A stretch of DNA of 64,000 nt from Siphlonurus alternatus (Eukaryota > Arthropoda > Insecta > Ephemeroptera > Siphlonuridae). The notes beneath the pieces were generated by a model that worked only from the letters and a program-made list of their open reading frames with translations, did no database searches and was not told the DNA's origin. Shown one piece after another: positions 10,414 to 24,080 of this stretch (position 1 is the stretch's first letter; every line of letters begins with the position of its first letter). Made by a program: the position numbers and the translations under genes. The stretch is taken from the NCBI GenBank assembly GCA_949825025.1, contig OX463780.1:37986979-38050978 (forward strand), in the 5' to 3' direction.

Positions 10414-12880
10414 TGTAGCTTCCAAAACGTCTGTTCTAAAAATAAGAAAGGGAGAAATATTGGAAGGTCAAGCTTTCATCAAACTGTGATTAACTTAAGA
10501 TTTATATGCGAATACAAATCGTAAATAAAATCATTTATCTTTGCAATTGCTTTTTTTGATGTGCTTTGATGTAGTCAAATTTTAATAGCTTATAATGGTA
10601 CAAAAATACAAAAAAAAACTTTACTTTTTTTTATATATTATCTACTTTTGTGTTTTGATATAAAATTATAATTTGAGTGGTATATATTTTAACCTGTTTT
10701 CCAGAGTATCTTAATTGCTTAAAAACACGGAACACGCATACCATGGTGTATCTCGTTTTTTAATCCTATTATAGAATATAAAAATTCACATAAAAAACAA
10801 TATATGCTATTTATAAGGAGAGTGTTAAAATTTTATTTAAAAACCTTGTTTGGTCAACAATTTTCATCACTTAAATTACATCAATAAAAAAACAGAATCC
10901 GAGGAAATGCTCTTAACTTTTTCTTGTTTCGGATGCAGTAAACACGACGAAGTATTCATCGTGTCGACAAAATGACACGAGTCCATTAAACCTCGTTAAG
11001 GACTCATTTCGCGTGAGCCACAATGTCAGTAGAACAGCACGCAAATTACGCCATCACTTGCTGCTTGTGGTGATGACCTTCAAGCGACCTCATTGCACAA
11101 CGCCCATAAGCTTTGCGTGTTGCAACATTCGTTCAAGTCATATTCTGTACAAGTAAACTGTGCGGAGTGAGATATTTCAAGGAATTCATCAATACGATAA
11201 GACAAATAATGTGTTATTTAAATTAGAATCTACATCATAAGGTCATTGGGATAATTAATTATATTATTGGGGAAACTTATGAGATTATAGAGAAAATATA
11301 ACAGAGAAATTACCTATCTATATATTATGTAGAAAATATCACAATAAATCCTCAGCATGGTATTCTTCTATCTAATTAAATTACCATTAATACAAATCAA
11401 ATATCTTATTTGGAATCATTTGCTTCAACAATAAATTTATATAATTACTTTATGCTGCATGTTATATTTTCTTAATTAACAAATAGTATTAGCTTTTGTA
11501 TTTTTGCATTTTAATCCGAATGATTTTTATATTTTCCACTTTCAAGTGTTTCATTTTATATTATATCCTAAATGTATAATATGTATAGATGAAGTGAACT
11601 CATCTGTATATCCTGTTGTTTAAAATAGAACAAAACAAATTGTTCAATAGCATTTTGTCGGTACAAAATCACGATTAGTATATTCACGATGAGAGTGCAA
11701 CAAATTATTCTGAATTCATGATTCGGAAGCAGTTAGAATATACACGACTACATGCAGTGATAAGCTACTATATCGTCAATGGAAAAGTATGGATGAGTCT
11801 GAGAATCAAATTAATCTGATGATTATCCTCGTGGGGGAGCGTGAGAGATGGAGAGGTGGAACAAATTGAATGAGTCTGTTCGAGAGCAGGCGGGTGGGCA
11901 GCTTGAATAAAACGATGCACACAAACAAAAACGTAACCCGCCCACTAATTTGTTCCGATTGTGTCAATCGTGTAGCCTTCTCCACTATTTACGATTGTGC
12001 TGCCACGATGTCGTGGTGGCGGGTGTAGCAATTAACGTGACCTACTGAGCAAATAGAGGGTGCATGGTCAGCTTGCTCAGATAGCTAGGCCAAGGTTAAC
12101 ATGGAGAAGACCGTACGTATACTACGCTTCATTATATATATGCTTGTCTACGTGGGTGGGGGTGTAATGGTCCATCAAGACCAAGGAATGTTTATTTGGG
12201 AGGTAGTTCATTTTGTTTTCTATGTTGTTTCAATATTTCAATTTATAATTGTATTTATATATAGTTCTTATTTCAAAATTCAACATTCTTCATTAAAATA
12301 ATTATATATAGTTAATTTGATTAATGTCATCATTAACAAGATAATTTTGAAAATTAAAGAATTTTATAGACATCAGTTTTAAGTCGTGCTAAAAAAGCTA
12401 TCAAAAAGTGACTAAAAACGTTTCGAACGGCCGGTCTAACGTTTTAGAAACAAAAACATACAATTATTATTTTTCCCAATAAATTTATATTGTTATAACT
12501 TATTGTTATTATTTATTAGTATATTTCTGTATTATATGGTACATGGCTTTTGAAACCACTTGTATATAGCTGGAATAACGATGCAGTTTGAGATCAGTTC
12601 GCTCTTTATATCCCAATTAAATCTACCATTACATATCTCAGAGACCATATCTTCTATAATTTATAACTATTCCCCATTGTCCATAAGAGCCCCTGAACCA
12701 CCTTGCTAACACGTGTGCGAGAGTTCCACTTGGGACGAGCTGTAAGGCTCGAGCGAGGTCATCTACATCTCTTCTGATCAGCAGACCTGAAGGATACAAA
12801 CCATTAGTCCCGCGATATCAATGTCTGCCTGTCACTCATCGCGTCTTGTTTGTCTCTGTCAGTCGCGGACAGTTGATGAC
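10414..12880. other. AT-rich spacer with no assembled gene
   Basis: A moderately GC-rich stretch at 10930-11160 and another at 11830-12070 stand out from the AT-rich background without recognisable content. The 66-codon frame at 12101 has no domain and is not supported. Confidence 0.4.
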
Positions 12881-12884
12881 GACG

Positions 12885-12892
12885 TGACGTCA
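12885..12892. promoter_or_regulatory. cAMP-response element (TGACGTCA)
   Basis: A perfect palindromic CRE in a GC-richer patch (12690-12920). CREB/ATF-family proteins bind this motif; use here is not shown. Confidence 0.4.
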
Positions 12893-13381
12893 CTGTCTCT
12901 CAGCTAATCCAAGGATAAGACTTCACCGATAATAATTAATGATGCTAACTATTATGTTGTGAGACGATTAGAATAATAGAGATAATAACTCTTGTGTTTA
13001 CTTAAAATTTTATATGCATGCTTAAACTTTAAGTGTTAGTAAACAAAGGTTTGGTATTATATACGAGTAAAAAAAGAGAGTTCAGAGATATTTTTTAATA
13101 TTATGTATATGAACATATCTTTAGTGCTGCAATTAATTATGGTTATTCAAATTCTCTATTTGTTGTGGAAGCACATGCTGGTATATATTTTTGTACCAAG
13201 GTCTGCTAAATTTAACTGATGTATAATGTTCAAAATAATGTTGTTCTTCAAACTGTTTTGTGGTTTAACACAAAGGAAACAACAAATTAACGGGAAACGT
13301 TTTTGTAAGGAAAAGCACCACAGTCTCCTCTCAACGGAATTCAAAATGTAGAGATGTTTAATTTTACTCAATTTCAAGATT

Positions 13382-13388
13382 TTATGTA

Positions 13389-13419
<31 letters not shown>

Positions 13420-13540
13420 CTTTATGCCTTGCTACCATAAGAGATTTCTGAAGTTTGGGTCGCCTCTTGTGTTGAGCGAGATCATTGAGGCCATGCTTCT
13501 CCTGTTCTTGTGAAGGCTTGTATCGAAATAACAATGTCAT
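13382..13540 (-). pseudogene. Candidate retrocopy 3' end, short basic ORF running into poly(A)
   Basis: On the minus strand an ATG at 13540 opens a 52-codon frame containing KHGLNDLAQHKRRP and LMVARHKVKKK, which runs into a 25-A tract (13394-13418). An open, basic frame ending in poly(A) could be the 3' end of a processed copy of an mRNA. I do not recognise the parent, and chance coding is quite possible. Confidence 0.2.
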
Positions 13541-14049
13541 TGTTTGTAATATAAGAATATTACCTTTGGGAGTACTTCAAGTGTAAGGACCTAGTTTAAA
13601 GACAATATGCATCTTCCACATTCCAACACGACTTTGTGGAACCGCCTTTAGAGAAAAAACTAAAAACAAACATAAAGAGACAAATAATAGAAAGGCACAG
13701 GTAGGAATTTAAATAGGAACTTGTGTTTTTTGTTGAAAATTACAAAAATACTTACACATTATTATTCTAAAGAGTTTTTAGAAAAATGTTATCTGCTCGC
13801 ATTGGTTGACTTAAAAAATTTACAAGAAAAAAAAAATACAGAAAGAGGATGTTGTATTTTAAAACCGTCGTAGAATGTTTGCAAATATTTTTATATAAAT
13901 ATATACATATATGCCCCATTTTTTTACAATTTTAATGAGATCGTTATGCATTATCTTATTAATTAGATAGTTTATATGACATAAACAGTAGAGTCAAAGT
14001 AGAAGGAGATCCAGTAAGATAGACGATAAAGGCCACACACAGATGTTAG

Positions 14050-14240
14050 TACGGTTGATTTCGCTGCTAATTGGGGCAGCCTCTCGGCCGATCGCGAGCT
14101 GCAGGACTCGAACCCACTTCCTTCCTGGGGCGCCGCAACTTCCCCCTGTCGCTCATGGTCCCGCCGCACGTCCGGGATGTTGCCCCACACCGCCGCCCAG
14201 CCACCGGCAAGATTCGCACCAAGAACCTACAAGGAGCACG
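14050..14240. other. GC-rich island with tRNA-like B box on minus strand
   Basis: GC-rich block open in several frames. On the minus strand it contains GGTTCGAGTCC (about 14107-14117), a canonical B box. May be a tRNA-derived SINE or an exon; no complete structure was recognised. A CRE follows at 14267-14274. Confidence 0.25.
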
Positions 14241-14266
14241 ATAGTGGTCTTTGAGTGAGCACCGAG

Positions 14267-14274
14267 TGACGTCA
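14267..14274. promoter_or_regulatory. cAMP-response element (TGACGTCA)
   Basis: A perfect CRE octamer just after the GC-rich island. Confidence 0.35.
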
Positions 14275-14279
14275 TGAGC

Positions 14280-16090
14280 GCCACCAGCAATAGACGATCA
14301 GACGATAATCCCTGCATGCATATACACGCTGAAAATAAAGAAGGAATTTTAAAATTTTCCAGGTTATTTAATTTTCTGTATAATACCAAGCCATGCATTG
14401 TAAAAAAGGCTTTACGTCTATAATATGTAATTCGAGAATTATAGCTAATATTTGAAATTTGAACCCATTTCAGATGTAGTAATTTTTTGGTCCTCCTTGA
14501 AACACTTTCATTGACAAATCTTATATAGCCAGGCTTTGATTGCCAGTGAGTGAGGTCATCACACTATTTGTTATCCATGTACCCGCAGCTATAAGTGGTC
14601 CACACTTGGTGTTTACACGGTGTTCTCGTCAACACCTCTGAACCACGTGACCGCTGGCCGGAGCACACAGGAGCTACTTTAGCCCAAGTGACTCACGAGT
14701 ATTTTTACCTTACTGCCTTGAAACTAACGCTAGGTGTGTTTCAATTTTTTTACTATCGCTCCTCGTAAATGTCATTTATGTTGCTTTCCCTTATAGCTCT
14801 GTCGTCTAGTCGTAACGACTTTTTCATGGAAAATATCCGGGTAGCACTTTAAGAAATTAGTTTTATGGTGACAGAATTTTAAATAATGGTTAACACTTTG
14901 ATAAGTAAATTGCATTTTGCTTGTTCAATTTTTCTCTTAAAATTATTTTATATAGCTTTAAAGTTTTAATTTTTTATGGCTCAACTGCACTTATATGCAC
15001 TTATATACATGCATGATGGATCTATATAGATGAAATCTGAGAAGTGCATGTCTTAACCTTGTATTATAGTTACGTAAGAGCAACATAAATATTTACAATT
15101 AATTATACGTGAAGGTTACATGCAAGTCATATTCAGATAAATAGGTATGCAGGAAAGCTAAATTTAACATCACCATGATTGTACTTCTGCAACAAAAGAA
15201 TCAAACTTTTACCAGGCAATACTATCAAGTATATATTTAGAAGAACACCGCATCTATCTGGTGGTGGTTGTTTTGATTTCTCCTCTATACCCTCTTTTCA
15301 TTTACCGAAGCCTCAGGAATGTCGGGACTCACTTAAATGTCCATCATAGGGCGAGCTATAAGGTTCTCAATTTTCTCACGCCTCGATCGCCCATCGCTTG
15401 CTTGACTCTGACATAATATGCCCATCTAAGATTTCAGCAAACAATCATTTTGCCCACCCTTGCCTGTGGCTTGTAAGGATTCACTATCATTTTCCTAATA
15501 AAATACTCGAGCAGCAGAGGAAGGTTAAATTTGTAGAATCGTGCAAGAATGTTCCAATTAATAGGTACATATTATATTATAGGTTAATATATTTTAGTAG
15601 TTTTAAAACAAATTAAAACTGTAAACTATAATTCTCCATAGATTATTCTGGTTCCTGTTTTGATCTATTACATAATTAGAGCCAAATTTATAATATTTTT
15701 GATGTAGTTGGTGTTAAAGGTAACTGTTAAAATATATATTATTAATTGTGGTATTAAGTGCAGTGTAACCTAAATCTATGCTTGGTTGCTTGTATAGCCT
15801 AGCAATATCCGCCCACCGATTTCATTATAACCGCCGGTGAAGGCTGTATGCAGTTGAGTGGGGGCGCAATAACACAATGAGCAGTATAATATTTATGGCT
15901 CGTAAATCTGCTCAGCAAGACTGCAGCCATTCACTTGTACCTCAATTGCTGTAAGCAAGCTATAAATATACAACTGTAACGAACTGATAAAAGTTAAACA
16001 AAATTATGACATCATCACAGTATATAATTTTACTGCATAAAAAGGTGAACAGATAAGATTGCCATTCAAGTCTTTATTTCTATTTTTTAT
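14280..16090. other. AT-rich spacer, no gene seen
   Basis: GC-richer patches near 14560-14700 and 15790-15960 have no recognisable gene. The short plus-strand frame at 15398-15616 is unsupported. Confidence 0.4.
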
Positions 16091-16433
16091 AATGGACAAC
16101 ATAAATGAAAAAAATTTATTGCAGAAATGAATAGAGGGTACCAAATTATGCTACTCTGAATTTTTCCAGATTTTTTTGAGACCCGGAACTATTTTTAAAT
16201 AATTATTGAAAGTCCTGTGATTTCAGTTGGCACCCCTGAATCCTTAATAAAAAGGATAGAGACTGGACGCCTATTGGACGCCTCCAGGGAGCGTGGCCGC
16301 ACTTTCAATTTTCAATAATTATTTAAAAATAGTTATGGGTTTCAAAAAAATCTGAAAAAATTCTGAGTGGCATAATTTGGTACCCTCTATTCATTTCTGC
16401 AATAAAATTTTTTCATCATGTATGTTGTCCATT
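16091..16433. mobile_element. Palindromic MITE, subfamily A, complete
   Basis: A 343-bp element with terminal inverted repeats AATGGACAAC / GTTGTCCATT and long inner arms (TTGCAGAAATGAATAGAGG against CCTCTATTCATTTCTGCAA). The centre holds GGCACCCCTGAATC and two near-repeats of GGACGCCT. No coding potential. Same subfamily as 8358-8638. Confidence 0.9.
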
Positions 16434-16642
16434 CAATGAGCTAATCTTCAATAATAATATTTTTATTTTAATTTTATTTTTAATGTAATAATTATGCATG
16501 CAAGAAATATATATAATTTTAGCAGTTCGCTTCATCAAACGCAGCAAACAAAGAGCAAAGAGTGTATGCATGACTTTGACGCATCCAGCAAGTCTCAATA
16601 CTCTCACAATCAGTGCGATGACATTATTGTCGTTATCAGGTG

Positions 16643-16650
16643 TGACGTCA
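16643..16650. promoter_or_regulatory. cAMP-response element (TGACGTCA)
   Basis: A perfect CRE octamer in a GC-richer patch at 16560-16720. Confidence 0.35.
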
Positions 16651-17289
16651 CTCGGATAACGCTGGTACCTGCTGCACTTACCTGCTCAACGCCGCTTGCT
16701 TATCGTTGAACGGACACATTACAGTCACGTACATATTGTATAATCGCTGATTTAATGTTTCATGTGTGAGAAATTGTTGTCTGAGATTTTATAGTATTTA
16801 TAATTGCCAACCTATGAATAATTAATATTAAAAGCTGGTAATCTTTTTATTTTTTATTTATTTTTTTTTTTTTGTTAGAACATTTGTTGATATATTCAGA
16901 AAATACTATAAAATAATGTTTTAAAATTGGAAGAATCTACATGCTAGAAATTTTCTCAAGATAATAATATATTATACAATATATCCTTATTTTGTAATTT
17001 TGAAGGAAAATGTTTTGTTTTATTTAAATCTGTTACTGACCACAAATACCACAAGTCACTTCTCCTTTTTGTGAGCTAGGCAAATGTTACATACGTAAGA
17101 TTTATATTGATATTTAAACGTTAGGTCGTTAGTAACAGTTGAGATCTGACAACAATTTTGCTTAATATATGATACACCTCTGATATGTAACTCATTATAA
17201 GATACCCATATAAAGACAAAGGTACTAACGATGCATACATGTATATGATATTTACGATCACGATGTTGTGATGCAACCTCCATGCAGAC

Positions 17290-17480
17290 GTTACGCGAGA
17301 TCAGGGCTGCTACTCTGGCTAAGTGAAGGCTGTATAAGGCGGCGATCTCCACCGGCGTGACGTCACAGGCGTGGGCGCCACCACGTGACGTCAGCGGTAG
17401 ACCGGTTTGTGACGTCACGACTTGGGCAACTCCGCCTCTGCAGTGCGAGATTGTTGCTCCTGCCTGGGTGCAGCGCCTTG
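17290..17480. promoter_or_regulatory. GC-rich island with three perfect CREs
   Basis: TGACGTCA occurs at 17358-17365, 17386-17393 and 17410-17417, spaced 28 and 24 bp apart. The middle one overlaps a CACGTGAC E-box/CRE composite. The island is GC-rich in AT-rich DNA. This is the strongest enhancer- or promoter-like site in the gene-poor first 24 kb. It could serve the missing first exon of kindlin, which lies about 7 kb downstream on the same strand, or an unseen gene. Confidence 0.5.
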
Positions 17481-17899
17481 TTTACTTACTTAGCATTAGT
17501 AGGCTAATATACGGCATTAGTCAATGAAAATTTCAAGGAAAACTATGACGAATTTGTGTGGCTTCCTTCCGGTAAATCTTTTTGAATATTTTTGAGAACT
17601 ATACTTGTTTAGAAAATAATCAAAATATACTAGAAACTTGACTTTTGTTTTTTCTTTCCATTTTCTATAAGAGCCTTTAAAATTTAGATATGGATAGAAC
17701 TCTAAATTTTTTAAATATCCCTCTGTTTTTTTAAATTTTTACTTCACCTAAATAATTCTCGTAGAAAACTATCATTAGGGAATTTTAATTTATCCAATTT
17801 TTAGCAATGCAATAATAATACTAATTTGTCCTAATAAAAAATTATAATATCAGCACATTGACGACGAGGTCGAGTGCAGTTTAAAATATCACAATTTTA

Positions 17900-18135
17900 G
17901 TACCGGAAGAGTAAATTGCATACACCATATAATGCCGATTCAAGTGTAATCGCTGGCATACGAGCAAAGTGCAAACTGAGTATATCTCCTGCAAGGCATT
18001 CCTGGCTGGCTGCAGACACGCCGGAAGTGGCTGCTGGCGGAACTGCAGACGTGCCATGCGGCGTCTTTGTGCAGACACCTCGGCCAGGAAGTACCTCGTG
18101 GACCAGTCTAGCTGCAGCTGCACAATGCATTTTCA
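17900..18135. other. GC-rich island with a cysteine-rich open frame
   Basis: Open on both strands. The plus-strand frame through CKAFLAGC, GCWRNCRRAMRRLC and DQSSCSC has strong GC in third positions, like the kindlin exons, and seven to eight cysteines. Two other frames are also open. No convincing donor or acceptor pair and no signal peptide were found, so coding status is undecided. Confidence 0.25.
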
Positions 18136-18349
18136 TCCAGACAGCATCCTATACGCGAGATTCATATTTACGATTGCACAATATAAAGGGTGGACTGAAC
18201 GTTCAAATGAAAAGTCTGCAATTTTATTCTATCGTACTGTTCTTGCAAAACAACAAAGACGCAGTTTCCTGTGGGAACATTTTTTGTGTGTCACTTTTTT
18301 GGCATAATAAATGCAAAATAACATTTCATATTTATGACATGAAATAATA

Positions 18350-21300
18350 GCAATTAAAGTGGAATTTAAGCAAATGTAATTTAGGAAAATATTAAAAAAA
18401 GCATTTTTAAAATTTTATTATTCATACCACTCCTTGTAATGCAACTTGATGCATGAAGGAAAACAGCTTTTCAAGAAAATAATTATATTATATGATCTGT
18501 CTACGTCACTCACTAAAAACATAGCTCGGAATAATTATGACTATTTTATAAGGACCTAAAGTATATCCTCGCATAATATGTAACCACAGCAATGCTGCAC
18601 AGAGAATGGAGAGAATGGATTCCGAGAGCAGATGGAGCAGCCACTAATTGAGCTGACATTTACTGTAGTATGGAGCTGGCTTCGTCGTATTTGGTGCTAA
18701 TTAAGTGGATGACGGTGTAAAGAACTATTTAGCAGTTCTTATTAGCACATAGTGTCATACATGTACTTACCTAATAAATTTAGATAACAAAATTAACAAA
18801 TGTGTATCTTTGAATTGATTTTTTTCAAAATTAAAAGCACGTATCTATTTTGTCAACATTTGAAAGAAAATTTTCTCCCTCTGTATTAAAATATTTACAA
18901 CAAACTTTAATCATTTATAAATAACAAAAATATTTTGTTCTTGTAGCTGCTAGAAACGTGATTAATAAATTATTATAGACAACAAGATAATTTCGAACAT
19001 ATACATTTATTTATGAATGTTGAGCCTAAAGTGTTTTATTGTGTAGAGAAAAACCAGCCTCTTCTAATCTGGAGTATCATAGAATACAAGGGTTAAAAGG
19101 TCGCTCATATATATAAATTTACTCTCTTATATGTACAAATTGATGGTTATATCGAACAGCTTTGAGATCTCGATGTCACATTTAAGTATATAGAAAACAA
19201 TAAATGTTATTCATGGGGTTAAGTATTATAATGAGACGAACTTTTCTACTTAAAAAAAAAGAACAATAAAATACATTTTGTATTATATTGTTCAATAAAA
19301 TGTTATGTAAATATTTTTTCTTATCTGATCTATAAGTTGTGAAATACTGTGGGACAACTATTGGTTTTGTTTGAGACATTTACATATTTCCTTGATTATC
19401 ATTCGAGTGAGGGAGAGATCCTCAGCTTTACGAGTTGTCATAAAAACTCCAGCGATTGGTAGTTCTTCCTCCTCCACATTTTCATCGTAAAATTTTATCA
19501 CTTGGTTCCTTTCGTCATTCCTTCTCCGCAAGCATTACTGTAAGATGTTCTCAATTCCAAGTTAAGTAGACAAACACACAAGCACATAAAGTGATCGTTT
19601 TTGTTTAGTGTTATATATATATATCATTTAAACAAAACAGACCCGCAGCATTTTGATACTGCATGAGTCAATAAGAGCTTTTATTATTCTTAGGATTTAT
19701 GATTTTTTATTAAGAAGAGCTGCAATTAGGCAAACAAAACACAATAGTATTTCGTGTATAATAGTCTTTACTTTCTATTATATTATATGCCAAATAATAA
19801 ATATTTACTACTCTTCTTTAAACATAAAATGATACACAAAACAATAAAACAAATATTCTATTGTTGTTTTTCACTAGCGGTTACATTATGGTAATTTACT
19901 TATTTAATAATCACAAATAAAAATGTTGCTTTAAATGAAATTCTTTTTATTCAGATCTGAAGCATTGCCAATTTTAGAGGATTTAATATAGGTTGAGAAG
20001 CATTAAATAATATCAATTTCATAGACGAATCAGAAATACAAAAAGTTATTAAAACATTGTAAACAATAAGTATAACAGTATTTCTGCTGTTTGTGTTCAG
20101 ATCGAAGTTTCATCAAAGCACAAAGCGTCAATTAAGAGAGCATCGCAGTATCAGTTTACCGCTCTCTATTCTCCCAGACTTCGTCATGTTATTGCTTTGA
20201 ATCAATTTGGCGTGATGATAATATACACGATGGGGGTCTGGCGCGTGTCGCTCCTTTCAAGCTGGGCGTATTAAGTTCCAAAGTACCACATACCAGCTCC
20301 TGAGTACTCTAAGAGCGGAGATTGATCTATAGGAAGTCTTCATGATAAAATGGGAAATGGGAGTTCCTCAGATGTTAGGCTGGAGATGAGAAGCGACGAA
20401 GCAAAGACAGTGACAAATTTTATGTCACTACCAAATTTATATTATATTAATCTTAACTTTATGAGATGATTCATAAAACATTCTTATGCACTTATGGAGA
20501 GGGGAAAACATGAACATAAAATTGACTTACGTTTCAGTCTTATTCTCTTATTTGTAAAGTGAAAGTATGTTATCTTATATCAAACGTGCTTACCACGGAC
20601 GTTTTTAAATGGTGTCTTCATTATCGTGACAATATTTTAAAATTGTATGATGATTTAAAGATTTTCAATAATTATTTATATATTTTTACTGTAAAAATGA
20701 CAATGCTCACTGTCAGTGTAAACATACATAACAGATGGCTATTTCTGAATTACTTCACATTTTAAGTCAATAAAATGAAGCAATGTTGGGTCTGGGAAAA
20801 TTTCACTGTAACTTTGTGCAAGAGCCAAAAAGATAAGAGCAGACAACAGTACAAGAAGAGACAATGTGTATTTGGCAAATAGCAACGCCAACGCTGCGTG
20901 AATACTTCATTGTGGAGTGTTAATTTGTAGACATTCGTAAGCCAGTGTATATATAATAAAATACATTGGATAATTTTGTCATTTAAATTCACGTCACAAT
21001 TTTCTCTCTCTCTTTAAATTTTTCACACTACTTGATGTTGCTTACCTTGACATTACGAAAATGATAAAAAACAACTTGCGTAGCAGTTTATGCAAGTGAT
21101 GATTTAATATTTTATTTATAAAGATTACGGATTACATTTTAAGTGAAAAATTAAATTTCAACGCGTATACAAAAGAGACCCATAAGTATGAAATTGTCGG
21201 CTGCTCTAAAGTTCAAGAACAGTTTTGACCTTTGCTGTTTTACAACCCTTGATGAGGAACTCGTATGTTGACATTTTCAACACTGCAGTATTCGAGTTAC

Positions 21301-23815
21301 TTGTTGGAAGTGTTGGGGGGTATTTTGGCTGTATGATAACTTCTAATTCTTTTGTCAAGCTATAACTATAACAATGATATTCAACCTAATACTGCTTTCA
21401 TTACATGCACCAAAGAACAAACTGGCATTGTGTTGAGTAAATAAAAAATAATATCATGGAGAACAAAAATAAAGGTGAACATATAACTTTTGTATGGACT
21501 ATTTATAAAAATTAGTGTAGATTCTATGTAGGCTAAGCTAATATTTTTGTATTTTAAATGCAAGAAGAAGTTATAAATAAAAAAATAAATCACACATTTT
21601 ATTGATAAAATCTTTTTATGAATGTGACGTGAATAATTCTTTATTTTAAATATTTATCTTTGTAAGATCTAAAAAAATATCATTATGGAACACCTGTGTT
21701 GTGTTGCCTGCAGCAGTGAAGTTTATTTTAATGTCGGTAGTTGGCAAGATGTGTTTCGGCTTTGTGGGAAGTCTCTCAGGTAAATGCGGGAGTGGCGGTG
21801 TGATTTACCGAGAGCCAAACACACCTGGAGGCTTATCAAGGTGGAGGTGGGTGTGGCACTTCACATCCGAGAACTAACAATGCACTTTTGATCAAAGCTC
21901 TAATATAACTTGAAGTTCCCAAAACCAAAGAGCTATAATAATGTAATGTAATAATGTAATAATGGCAGCTTTTTTGTGTTTGTAGGAAATAGTGAAAATA
22001 CCAAAATCTCATACTTCAAAATACAAATAACGACATGCATGCAGTGCTTAAATTAATAATTGAATTAAATAAAATTATCCGTAGCTGAGCATTGCAAAAT
22101 TGAATTCCTATCAGAGAGGAAATTATAGCTAACTATTATACTTTTACTCAACAAAATCAATTAACTTCGTTTCCGTTGTACACTAAATAACCTGTAATAT
22201 AACTGATTCGATAAGGTTCTTCATGGGGCTGGTGGGACAACTAGAGTTTATGTGCGAGTGCCGAGAGGTCCCGAGCTCAATGATGGCATGGTTTGCTCGC
22301 TCAATGATGGCGTGGTTTGCTCATCCGGCCAGCCTTAATTGAAGTAACTCTTCGGACAAACCCCAGCTGCAACCAAACGGTTTGGACAGAGATTAGCAAG
22401 AGAGGGCACGATATGGAGCACTTCCTTCCCAGCTATAATACTTTGCTTGTTGCGACAGTAAAATAATCTGCAATTATCTGCTGAAGAATATTTTAAATTG
22501 CACAGTACTAGCCAGAATAAACCTTTTAATTTGAAATAACAGCTTGTTTTTATTTAGTGAAACATTTACATTTTCAAAAATACTTTTTCAATAAGCTATG
22601 TAATCAATTTTAGGATTGATTGGAGTTCGTTTCATAATAAAATAAGATATTTTTCCATTGAGTAATTCACAAACAATTTATAAATATTTTGTTCACAGGC
22701 TATTAACTAAGGAACTTACAATTGTTAGCTCTCAAAATCAATTAAGTTCTATTTTTAATTAATTGCCACTTAATTCATCATCATTAATTGTCAAGAGAAA
22801 AGCTGTTTGTCTCATTGAGAGGTTCTCAACTGGAAAATATAAATGGACTTAACAATCCTTAACAATATATTCTACTCCGTCCGACGAGATATTTTTTTAA
22901 AAAAGAAATTTAAAAATATTTATTGCTCTCAGCTACATTTAAAAAAAATAGAGTAAAAAACTTTAAAAAGAATTTTAAAGAACACTGATGGTTTTTTATT
23001 GCTTGTTTTACGCTCTCTCCCCTTCTGCATCTTGCACCCTAAGAGAAGGGTATATAAGAAACTGGAAATGAACTGCCACAGAGCTAAAGGCTTAAGTCGG
23101 CACTCTTTAAAATTAAGCTGTAAATGCGGAAGACGGAAAATAGAATACAGTAATATATACACACTTACATTTGGAAATGAGCCAGTTTTTTTTTCTTTTC
23201 ACTGCCCACAAGAAACTTAAGAAAATAAAAATCAATAAATATAAAGGATACAGTTTTTTTTGTAACTTAGTGAAAGAAGTAAGTTTGTTGAACTTTGCAA
23301 GAAACTTTTCTGACTCATTCGAGGTGTTTTTACGCTGTAATCTATCACATACTGAACGACGATAAAAAGATGGTGACGATGCATTTTCACAAGATGAAAG
23401 AGCTTTTTGAAGGGGGTATTGGATTGCAATAATCTTTATTTATTTTACGTACTTAAACTTGATACAAAAAATATGCAATTAATAATATTAATATCCTATT
23501 AAGATTTGTAATTTAACTAAAAGTTTCTAGTTTTTACACATCTTAGCAGTAAATATTCCTAAAGTTGATAATAATGTAAAGAGATTAAACTTTTGCAATA
23601 TAACACTGTGAAATATACTGTATGTTTTCTAATTCTTTCGTGGCACTAAAACCTATGTCAAGAATATATTTCTAGATTATATAGGTGACATTAATTTAGC
23701 TCTCAATGTCAACTTTAGAAAATACCTTATCTTTTTCTCTTCACTGTAATTAAGACTTAAGTCACACTTAAGACTACGCAAACACGAAGATTTGAATCTG
23801 ACTGAGAAGAAAGTT
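18350..23815. other. AT-rich spacer, no gene seen
   Basis: Long AT-rich stretch. Small GC-richer patches occur at 20150-20400, 21700-21880 and 22200-22440; the last contains a tandem duplication of GCTCAATGATGGC plus TGGTTTGCTC at 22273-22321. None carries a recognisable gene. Confidence 0.4.
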
Positions 23816-23817
23816 TA

Positions 23818-24080
23818 TCAGTTGGGGCGCCCTGAGGGTTGTCTGGCCCGGGACTTTGCCCGTCTTAACGACAGCCAAAAAACTGAGCGTCTACCGTCAA
23901 CTGTCAACGCTACACAAATTGAGCTCCAAAAATAGTTTCCCTGTTGTGGAGCAAAAATTAAGCTGTCGAGGCGCGACAGCGAGACGCCGTGTGTTAGGCA
24001 GCACGCAGTACAGACGTGCGCAACTGGCGGCCTACCTTCCCGGGGACAAAAAAAAATGTCACATAGAGGACACAAGGAGG
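23818..24080 (+). promoter_or_regulatory. GC-richer block 5' of the first visible kindlin exon
   Basis: A GC-richer block with an ATCAGT initiator-like sequence at 23817-23822. It lies 260-500 bp before the first mapped kindlin exon. Frames are open on both strands (102 and 85 codons) but unrecognised. A role as alternative promoter or untranslated exon is inference only. Confidence 0.2.

Noticed and set aside
12101..12301. 66-codon frame containing YVGGGVMV, resembling the kindlin F0 HIGGVM motif
   Set aside because: The surrounding residues do not match F0 and no donor in the right phase follows; the resemblance is chance.
14043..14398. Overlapping frames at 14 kb as a coding gene
   Set aside because: GC-rich DNA keeps several frames open at once; no recognisable domain or splice pattern, and a tRNA-like B box suggests a repeat.
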